From positions 18,333,001 through 18,397,000 of the forward strand of contig CM075188.1 in the NCBI GenBank assembly GCA_037577475.1: DNA of 64,000 bases, given 5' to 3'. The translations under genes were made by a program, and so were the position numbers. The notes under the pieces are model-generated. The model had not been told where the DNA came from, searched no databases, and saw only the letters and a list, made by a program, of their open reading frames with translations. Positions 55,421 to 64,000 of the stretch are shown here, in pieces (position 1 is the first letter of the stretch; each line of letters starts with the position of its first letter). This DNA comes from Chaunax sp. Z400 (lineage: Eukaryota; Chordata; Actinopteri; Lophiiformes; Chaunacidae).

Positions 55421-58180
55421 ACATCAAAGGGATCAGCTCAGTGGTGGTAACACTGGGAGGAGGATAAGACCAGGCCCAGTCAACAAAAGTAAACCCAACC
55501 TGAAAGGCAGGCAGGCCCAGTAATGCGGGATCATCCCTGGTGTAATTCCTCCCTCCTGACCCCCAACAAAGAGACCTGAGACAAGAGCTGCATATCTGGG
55601 GGGAGGGGAGGGGGTTTCAGGAAAGGTCCAGTGATCTGACAGCCACTGACCAGGTCGCCATGCCAACAACATACACAGAAACACACAAAAACAACTGCCT
55701 GCAACAGTCCGAAGCCCTCTTGCCCTCGTTCATCACCCTCATATTCAAATCAGCTGTCTTGGGCCTCATATTGTATGTGGATGTGTCCAAACATGGCGGG
55801 AGATCAGAGGTCAGCCTGGCCGCTGACCTTGGCCCCTGGTGGCCTCTTTGGAGGCCCACTACGGCGTGGGGAGTGTATTTGTTGGACATGGGTGGTGTCA
55901 GGCCACGGCCCTGTCCCTCTGGCAGGTCTGGTTCCTAATCGGCTCAGAGGCCAGTCAGAGGCTGGAGAGCAGTCGGTATTGTCCAGTTGTGTCTGAAAGG
56001 CCTGGCGCTGAAAGGCCGGGGCAGGACAGGGTCAGACTGACCGCAGCGCTCTGTTGCCTTTCGAACACCACTCCCTTTCTGGCCAGCTCTGCATGGTGAG
56101 CACCCAGTCATGGATGGGATGATTTCAGAGGATGGCATGGCTGGATGAAAGTATCAGCTAATCACTGAAAAGAAAACACATCCTATAAAAAACCAATTTG
56201 ATTTTGATCTATTACTAATATAATTATGAATCATATTCTGTTATGTAAATTGATTGTGATTGATTTAAAGTGGGTTAAAATTTATTTTTTCTTTCCCTTC
56301 CTCCTACTTTAAATTGATTGTGGCCCAAAAAACTGATTTGGGAGTGCAACTTTGCTTGCTGCCCAGTGGTGTCTGACAGGAACCAAACATCTTCAATATT
56401 TATGTTATGAGGAAAAACAAGGGTATCTTAAAGTCCTAGTTGACGCTCTATTTCATATTCTGATATTATACAAATTAAATATCAAAATTAGAGAATTTTA
56501 GTAACATCATTGTTGGCTATTGGACTGATGTTTGTCATAAAGCCTTTTCAGTATGACAATATTAAATGATGACATAAATAAATGTGCAACATCTATCTTT
56601 CACTTTCCTCATTTGGTTTCTCTGCATCCTGTGGGTGATAAATTAGAGAAGAGAGCAGTACAGACGGACAAACCTGTTACTGAGTGACTCTTTGGAGCAT
56701 CTCCTGGGTTCAAATCAAGTAAAATGTTTTGATTAGAAAGGACCTGAAACAGCTGTCAAAAGCAGTGGACACTTTTGGCAACAGAAAATAGTTGCCTCAA
56801 ATTTGGATTTTAAGAAATTTACATATTTGAGTATTCAAATTGAATTCTTACAGACTTGGAGTTGGTGGCACACCTTAAACACCACTGTGAGTGGTAATAT
56901 ATCTTGTTGGTACTTTTCAGGAAAGCCCTGAATTTCACAGCACTCTCCTCGTGCATCTTCTCCACCTTTGCAGTTTTTGTTCCCTGTGATGGTAGCTCGG
57001 ACCACGCCGCATGAGCTAGCTTATCTTCTCTGCCCTGGTGGCATCACAATGTCGCATGCTAACGCTGCGAGCTAATGATGGGAATGGGAAATTGTTATTC
57101 GTCATTAGTTTATCTTTGTGCTTAACATGCAAATGGTTCATCGTCAAACTCGTTGCTTAATGATATGCAAGTTAAATGTTACATATCTTGCACTACAAAT
57201 TAATTTAGACACACACACACACTCCATACAGCCTCCACTTGTTGACTCAGGACTCAATTAGCAGCTGATAAAAAGATGTTTCCAGACTTCTGATTCCCTT
57301 CTACTTCACCGCTGCTTTTGTCTTCAGGCATCAGCAGCTGTGGAGTCTGACACACACACTTTAATTGTATTACAACTGTCTGCCAGACTAATTTCATCAA
57401 GCATCCTTGTACTAATCAATGGGAGATGAAGTGCTGTGGGAGAAACCAGGGAAGTAAATACAAGCATCTCCTTAAGACACATTCCTGAGCACCACAGAGT
57501 GAATAATCATTTTAATGAGCGGTCTTAAATTCTCTGTTGACAAACTTGTGGTATTTATAAGTTGTAATGAGTGTTTTTGGCTCCATAAAGAGAGCTAATA
57601 GAGAGGTTTATTCACAAGGAAATGTGTACTTTATTTTTTTAAAATATTTTTGGATGGTGTACTTTAATGAAGCAAAACAAAAGTACATAATATAAAATCA
57701 ACACGATGTGTTCAAGGCAAACAAAGATATGGATTTCAGCATGTTTAAATAGATACAGTTTCATACGTGGAAATAGAAATGACTAAATGACCCAGGTCCT
57801 GTAATAACAACTTAGTAGACCCCATTAGCTGATGAGATGAAAGCTCTGTAACGGCTTGTAAATTATAACTTTGTTTTCACAACACACTATGACACCACTA
57901 CAATTAAATCTCACTAAAAAACCTGAGTCAGAGGATCAGACAGGATGTGAACAAGCCAACAGTGGAACAGTTTGTTTTAGTTGAGTATCAAAACTGAGTG
58001 CCTGAAATGGTAGAAGTGAAACTAAAATTTTATCAAGCTGAAATCCCCCTCTAATGACAAGTCTCCCTGTCTTTCTCCCTGTCCTGCACCAACTCATTAC
58101 AGGTTGTCAAGTGTTTGATAGCAGATGGGCGACATAGCACCGAGTCTAAGGAAAGTCAAACTACACCTAAGTGGATATGT
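55421..58180. other. intergenic, no gene recognised; some complex blocks
   Basis: 55430-56110 is GC-richer and complex (e.g. TGGCCCCTGGTGGCCTCTTT) but has no supported coding exon. 56150-57200 and 57560-58100 are AT-rich and plain. 57230-57560 is complex with several TAAT/ATTA cores. Confidence 0.7.
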
Positions 58181-58189
58181 TTTAATGAA

Positions 58190-58600
58190 GTGGACTACAA
58201 GTCCTTTTCAAACACACTCACAGGATGTAAGACACCCCAGACTCCTCAGCTCTCATGGCTTCACAGGCTAATGGGACCTGCCAATGGAGTCGTCTCTTTT
58301 TCCACTCACAGCCAAGAGAAAGGCGAGCAATTAAATCCAATTGGAGCCTACAGCAATGGTGGGACCTGGGCCCCAGGAGGCAATGGCGGTCCGGCTGTTT
58401 AATCATCATGTGACCTAGTTGCTGGTTCTGATAAATGGGCCTGGGGAGGGAAAGCGCTGGCCTGTCATTAATCTACACTCCGATGGGGACAAGCACACAC
58501 GGTCGCCGCCAAGTTAATTGGCCACTTATTTTAGCACGAGCAGGAGGCTAAGGCAAGATGGAGATGGATGTTCCTCTGCTGATCCATAATTCGGCCCTCC
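58190..58600. promoter_or_regulatory. candidate conserved non-coding block with several homeobox-type cores
   Basis: CAATTAAATCCAATTGG (58328-58344), TCATTAATC (58465-58473) and GTTAATTGGCC (58513-58523) lie within 200 bp of GC-moderate, non-repetitive, non-coding sequence. The texture is that of a developmental enhancer. The overlapping open frame has no protein-like features. Confidence 0.35.
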
Positions 58601-59760
58601 GGGGTACTAATGCAAGCAAAACAAACAGAATAGGAGGAGCAGGTTTAGAGGATGAGATGAGTCTCTGGGGAGATCTGAGGGTTTTCCACACTTCATGGGT
58701 CATGAAAATACAGTCCAAGGCAGCTTAGAGGAAGCCATTTGACTTGAACTCTAAAGGCGGATTGGCTTCCTGGTTAATTTGACAGGCTTTGTTTAACATG
58801 TTTAACAGCAATTAATTTAGATGAAAACAAATCTTATGTAACATGAAAATAGCATGATAGACCTCCTAACCCTTTTATATGTCCAGAGGAAAAACATGCT
58901 AAATTACAAGAATGTGCTCAGGCTTGTTATCTACCCTTATCTCCTCCACTCCTGTGTGTCCTCTCTGCCTGCCTGTCCAGTCAGGTTGTAGCGAGGGTCA
59001 GCAGTCATCCAGGTGGCTGCCCGCCTGATGGATGATGGGAACAGGAGGGGCTGACATAGTTGTGATAAGGGCCCTATCTTGACAGGGGCTTCCTCTCCAA
59101 TCCTGAGCTCAGTCACACAGTGTTGACAGAGAATGATGGATGGATGGATGGATGGATGGATGGATGGATGGATGGATGGATGGATGATGGATGGGGGAAA
59201 CAACAAAACAACATGGCAAAAACATTTACCTTCCCTGTTGCATCTTGTCCTCAGCTTGGAGGGTAAGGAGCTCCCAGATATTGCGCTGTCATTCTAATCT
59301 GAAGACATTTTCCACTACTTATCTTCTTCTCTGAGTTAGCTGCTAACTGTTAGTTGCTTTTTAAATGTGGGTCGTACACATAATACATCATCCTGTCCTA
59401 CTGCCTCGCTGACTTGCTCCATTTTTACAGGCGTCGATTCAGCGCTGCTCCTTAGCAGCTGGTCAGGGCAGAACAACAGTTCTTCTTCTGCACCCTGCTC
59501 CGAGAGCCCATGAGCTGTGATCTGAGACAACAAACAGGTAGAACAGCCAACCACTCTCATCCATGACCCAGAGAGATCACATCAGATGAGAGACCTGACC
59601 ATATATACTGGATAAATGGAGGTCCTCAAGGGGATCTGTGTTACTGTGTGAATGTGAATCCTTTTTTTCTTCTATGTTGGCACCACCCAGGGCCTTCTAT
59701 TGTGTGAGTATGTGTGTGATTTTGTTGCATGCATGTTAAAGGGAATCACCATCTGTATTT
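58601..59760. other. intergenic, no gene recognised
   Basis: Contains a (GGAT)n microsatellite at 59134-59194. The remaining sequence is moderately complex without assignable features. Confidence 0.7.
59134..59194. repeat. (GGAT)n microsatellite
   Basis: About 61 bp of GGAT tetranucleotide repeat with a final GAT interruption. Confidence 0.95.
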
Positions 59761-60060
59761 TCTGAGTACTGGGGTGTCACTGTGTCGCCATCATGCTTAT
59801 AAATTGAGCAATGGGACTAAACACTGGGAATCTGATCAGTATGATAAATTGGGACTTCACTGCCCCGTGCAAACTAATTCCAGCTAATTGGGACTTTTCA
59901 CACATATCTCCAAAGCAGAATGCCTTCCCTAATGAGCACGACTGCTTTCATTCTCTAATCTGTGGCCACCAGCAGGGGCCTGGCCCGGCTGACCTGCTCA
60001 GTCTCCGGTGGTCAGCGCTGAGCCGGACACAGCTCCGGGATCAGCCCCAGTGAATAGTTG
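59760..60060. promoter_or_regulatory. candidate conserved non-coding block with spaced TGGGACT motifs
   Basis: TGGGACT occurs at 59812, 59850 and 59889 (38 and 39 bp apart), mostly in an AATTGGGACT context, with AACTAATTCCAGCTAATTGG between. Complex and non-coding. Regulatory role inferred. Confidence 0.33.
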
Positions 60061-60800
60061 CTCATCCCCTGTTCTCTGCTGGAGACCCCAGTCTTCCGAG
60101 ATCTCAGGCTGACCCCACGGGAGGGTAGCGGGCCAGGGTCAGGTTCCTGAATCAACAACCGTGGACCAGCCTCCACACCAGTGCGATGCCTACAACCACT
60201 AGCCTTCCACTGCCCTGACCTGGCTCAGGCATGGCTGGGCCCCCTGTGGTGAGTCAGGGGTCAGTCTCCTGGAGGGTCATTGTGACAGTCGCTGACCAAT
60301 GATAGAAAGGGCTTGTGGTCAGGCAAGGGGGGTCGTAGGAGATGTGAAAGCGCGGGGATAGTACCACCCCTGCCGCTGCAGTCTAATTTGGCGTGATGTT
60401 GGTGTATCGGCGACAGACGACGAACAACAATGGCTCGGCACTGGTAAACAATAATGTTTGTGCAAGGTCTCTTTCTTGGGGCCAATCTAGTGCTCACAAA
60501 GCCCATCTGGCATCAATAAGATGTCCTGAGATGCTATTCAGCACATCAGTCTTCATTTCGCCCAGCTTTTTAGAAAAGATCCTCCCTGGATGCTCAATAC
60601 CCTGTGTTGGCTAACACTTATAAAGTGACAGATGCTATAGATCTTAAGTTTAGGAGGTGAAGTGAGCATATGTGAAATCTATCTGTTATTAGATTTAAGA
60701 TTTCATGCTGTCCTGTGTGGAAGTGTGAAAAGACTTAATACAATGTTGAAAAGACCTCATTAGTGACCTCCAGAATCCAGTTTAAGACGGCCAAACGAGA
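60061..60800. other. intergenic, complex sequence without gene
   Basis: 60240-60560 resembles the other candidate non-coding blocks (GCAGTCTAATTTGGCGTGAT). No coding exon supported. Confidence 0.6.
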
Positions 60801-61835
60801 TTCTTGATTCAGAAATGACATTTATTGGCTTTAAGATAAAAGAAAAGAAAAACAGTAAAAAGAGTAAAATATAAGAATGACAACAAATATGGTGTACAAT
60901 ATTCACAGAAATGAAGAAATATAAATAAAAAACTCAACATCTGCATTTTAGCTCTCATGAAGTGCTTGTTCTGGCTAATGATTTGGCTTTTCTTACTAAT
61001 CATAAGGAGGAGGAGATCATTTGTAACCAGTGTTTCCATTACATCATATAGGTTTTCATAGCTTGAAGTTGATTTTTTCATGTGTAAAATGTTCTGTTCA
61101 GTACATATTTGGGTCTGATTTTTTGAATAGACAATAAATTGAAGGAATCTCCGTTTAAGCAAAAGACTATTGCTTGATGTCTCGTAACTGCATTTTTTTT
61201 AAATTCCCAAATATCATAATTGATGCTAGACTCAAAACACAGTACTGGATGGGCTATAACCAAAATAATTAACAAAATTAGGCACATCTCTAACTAAATT
61301 ATATGTTTTCTTCTACAATCCAATCAGTTTTTGTTTGGTAGTTTAAAAAAAGAAATTCCTCCAGTACACTGTCTTGGACATAAAAACCTCCTTATTTAAA
61401 CTTGATTCAGGCCCATATGGCTCATTTCATTATACGGATGAGAGTGGGAGGAAGTTTGGAACAAGATGGCCAGTGAGTATTTTGTTCCCAGTACTGGGTC
61501 TGGGCCTGGGTGAATAGTCAGGAGGCCAATGAATAAGAGCGAAAGATGGAGAGACAGCGTGAGAGTGGAGGAAGTGAGCACAGCAAGTGGTAGATGGAAG
61601 CCAGGACTCTCTCACTCCCTCTCTATGTCTCTCTTTATTTCTCTCTCTGCGTCTCTAACCCAAGCTGGGACAGGAAGTAGGATTGTTTGTTACCAGCGCG
61701 TGTGATCCACAGCCCAGCGTGCTCTGCTCTCCTGAGGGAGGTCAGGCAGGAAGTGGCCAGGCGTGGGCTGTGACCTCTGGGTAATGAGAGAGCATCCTCA
61801 GGGGGGAATTGCTGCCTGTGCCACATTCCCTGCAT

Positions 61836-61858
61836 GCACACACACACACACACACACA
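61836..61858. repeat. (CA)n microsatellite
   Basis: CA dinucleotide run. Confidence 0.9.
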
Positions 61859-62419
61859 GATATACACAGACACTACATGCAAAATATGGAGACAGTAGAC
61901 TTACAGCAGAAACTCTGCTTTCAATTTGAATGACCAATCCCAATCACACTACTACAGCATATTACATAGAACGTTATTGCATAGGCATAATGAAAGGTTA
62001 GTGAGTCACAGAGTTAACCCAGTGTTAACATGTTTGTGTTGAGTTTTAAAGGAATTCAGTACAAGCAGCACAATTTTCAATGTGTTTTTCCTTATTGAGG
62101 GTTTGTTTGGTTTGGTTTTTCTTTTACTCTAAGTTAATTCAAGCTAATTAATTTGGCTGGACCAATTCATTGAACAACCTGTATTTGGTCTTGTATTTAA
62201 ATAGAATTTTTAAGCTCAGGTTTAGGCCATCATTACAAAGTTTTCTTGGATAGTACAGGCAGTAACAGTACACAAAACGGGTCTTACACATATTGTAAAT
62301 ACCAACATCTGTGATAACTCTGTAGTAGTCTTCATAGTGCTTTCTATTTTGGGATAAAGTTGCCACAGAAGTCGAATGTGTTCAAGATGCAGCGCTACAA
62401 ACTGAAAGAAAAGATGATT

Positions 62420-62446
62420 TGTGTGTGTGTGTGTGTGTGTGTGTGT
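62420..62446. repeat. (TG)n microsatellite
   Basis: TG dinucleotide run followed by a short TC run. Confidence 0.9.
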
Positions 62447-64000
62447 CTCTCTCTCTTCACATGCCTATTGCTCTTTCTCTGACATATTTCTTTTTAGCCT
62501 TTGTCATTTCCCACACTGTGTTGGTCTGCCTCAGTGTGCATTTGCATGTCAGTGCAATGCATGCAGTGTCATGTTTGCATGTGTCTCCTTCATATGTCAT
62601 TGATGCATGTCATTGAGTGTCCAGCTTGGGTGTCAGACAGTGGGCTAATAATGGTTAATTCAAGGGGTCTGTCCTGAAGGGATGGGGGGGTTTGGTGTGT
62701 GGTGGTGGTCGGGGAGAGAGGGTAGCAAGCCAGGTTCCCAGGGCACCCTCTGCAGACCACTTGAGACGAAGAGAAAGAGAAGTGAGACGGAGCAAGGGAG
62801 GGAGGATGAGAGAGGAAAGAAGGGAGAGACATTCCCAAAATAAATCACAAAAACCAGGGGACACAAGTAAGTCAGGGAGGCACTCAGATCCCACATAGGT
62901 AGCCAGGCCAGAGAGAAGCCAAATTGTCCTTTGTGAAACAAGAGCCATTGAGCTGGAACAGGATGCTGTGTGCGAGATGTCCCAGACCTCTCGGCACTGT
63001 ATTGTAGTGTGTGTGCTTCTGTGCATGTGCGTACATGTCTGGCCCTGTGTTGACTCTGAGGAAAGATTGACGAGGGAGGACTTGGCTCTGTGAACAGTGA
63101 ATGAACGCCTCATAGACAACTCAATTAGCCAGCATGGAGATTTGGAGAAGGTGTCTCATGCAACAATAGGACCCCTATTTTGACATATGGCCGTGGTGAA
63201 TGTATGGCAAACATCTCTTTGTTGGTCGTGAGACAGTGGCAGACGAGTTAGAGGCAGCCTGAGAAGTGGTACCAACAGAGACAGCCAAAGAGAAAGATGG
63301 ATAATAATCACAACAGCTCCAACGTAGTGTTATGAACTGGGACAAGAAGCTCCGTATAATGTCATCTAACATTAAAGGGTCCATTTATCCAAATCTAAGT
63401 TTTCCCACTCACTCCTTCAAGTATATGAATAAGTTTTGATATTTCTGCTACGGAGACCTTTAAAATTCAGACAGGACAATTAAGGTGAGAAGAATTTAAT
63501 ACTTGTTACCAAAATCAATTAAAAAAAAACCTCATTTGTCTTTCCAGAAACAAAGTTGTGGCTCTGGATAATCCACAGACCAAAGGTACCTTTTGCCTGT
63601 CTATCAAAATACCTGCAAGTTTGACAAAGCATCTGAATTTGATGATCTGGGAATGAGAATGGGATGCAATGTCAAAAAGTTTTCACTCTTTTGTACCTTT
63701 AAAAAAATATATATATACAATGCTACAATACTACTCTTTTCTTTTGGTTAGAAAAGTATATAGTTCCTTATAAACGTTGAATGGAAAACAGTTTTTTTTG
63801 GTTGCAATGCTCACAACGGTCCAGCAGATTGTGTAGCAGTAGCCACAGGACGGCAGCATCAGTCACTCTTCATCAGGACTCCAACTCAAAGGTGGAGGAA
63901 TATCACACAAGCAGCTAATCTGACTCACAAGTATACCCATTTACCTTAAAACAGCATAAGCCACATGAGTTTACAGTCTGACCAAAGATAGGCATCATTA

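Larger units (their letters stand above)
60801..64000. other. intergenic, no gene recognised
   Basis: AT-rich to 61380, then mixed sequence. CA repeat at 61836-61858 and TG repeat at 62420-62446. The longest - strand frame (62655-63119) lacks any recognised domain. Nothing else supportable up to the window end. Confidence 0.7.

Noticed and set aside
58115..58402. 95-codon + strand open frame
   Set aside because: Overlaps an enhancer-like block; composition not protein-like and no splice partners.
60809..61162. 117-codon - strand open frame
   Set aside because: AT-rich Phe/Leu/Lys chance frame without similarity to a known family.
62655..63119. 154-codon - strand open frame
   Set aside because: No recognisable domain, no exon-like splice pattern, composition explained by purine-rich DNA on the + strand.

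Overview
This is a eukaryotic, vertebrate-type window, most likely from a ray-finned (teleost) fish. Coding exons are short with GT-AG (and two GC-AG) introns. The readable proteins match the fish forms of two vertebrate genes, and the dispersed repeats (Tc1-like, hAT-like, palindromic TA-flanked elements, CA/CT/GGAT microsatellites) are typical of teleosts. There is no prokaryotic gene organisation, and most open frames of 60-150 codons are chance.

Region 1 (1-8.2 kb, + strand): the last seven coding exons of a P5B-type ATPase, best identified as atp13a3. They encode the C-terminal membrane segments and cytosolic tail, including an in-frame 31-codon exon that could be a cassette. The stop is at 3592-3594. 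A long AT-rich tail with several poly(A) signals follows to about 8.23 kb.

Region 2 (8.2-10.1 kb): a short intergenic interval. It holds a dead Tc1-like transposase fragment, a retroelement-like tail, and a 23-bp/46-bp minisatellite just upstream of the opa1 promoter. The promoter has an ETS/GABP-type site.

Region 3 (10.1-45.5 kb, + strand): the complete opa1 gene, encoding the dynamin-like GTPase that fuses mitochondrial inner membranes and shapes cristae. All 30 coding exons could be placed with consistent reading phase. They include homologues of the three human alternatively spliced exons: 4 (108 nt), 4b (54 nt) and 5b (156 or 159 nt here). The longest product is 1036 aa (1037 with the alternative 5b acceptor) and 984 aa without 5b. 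The last coding intron is about 14.8 kb while the others are 0.06-2.3 kb; it separates the final 22 codons from the rest and contains transposon relics and complex, enhancer-like non-coding blocks. The 3' UTR is probably interrupted by a small intron.

Region 4 (45.5-64 kb): no gene recognised. It alternates AT-rich sequence, microsatellites and transposon relics with long complex blocks rich in homeobox-type TAAT cores. OPA1 neighbours HES1 across a large gene desert in mammals, so one hypothesis is that this is the start of a regulatory desert of a neighbouring developmental gene, with opa1 as a bystander. No hes gene is visible in the window.

The most check-worthy points are: the proline-rich extension of exon 5b next to the YME1L-type cleavage region; two GC-AG introns and a NAGNAG acceptor; a candidate stop-containing exon in intron 4; the oversized last intron with a duplicated repeat; and the candidate conserved non-coding blocks. 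No wholly new system could be demonstrated from sequence alone.
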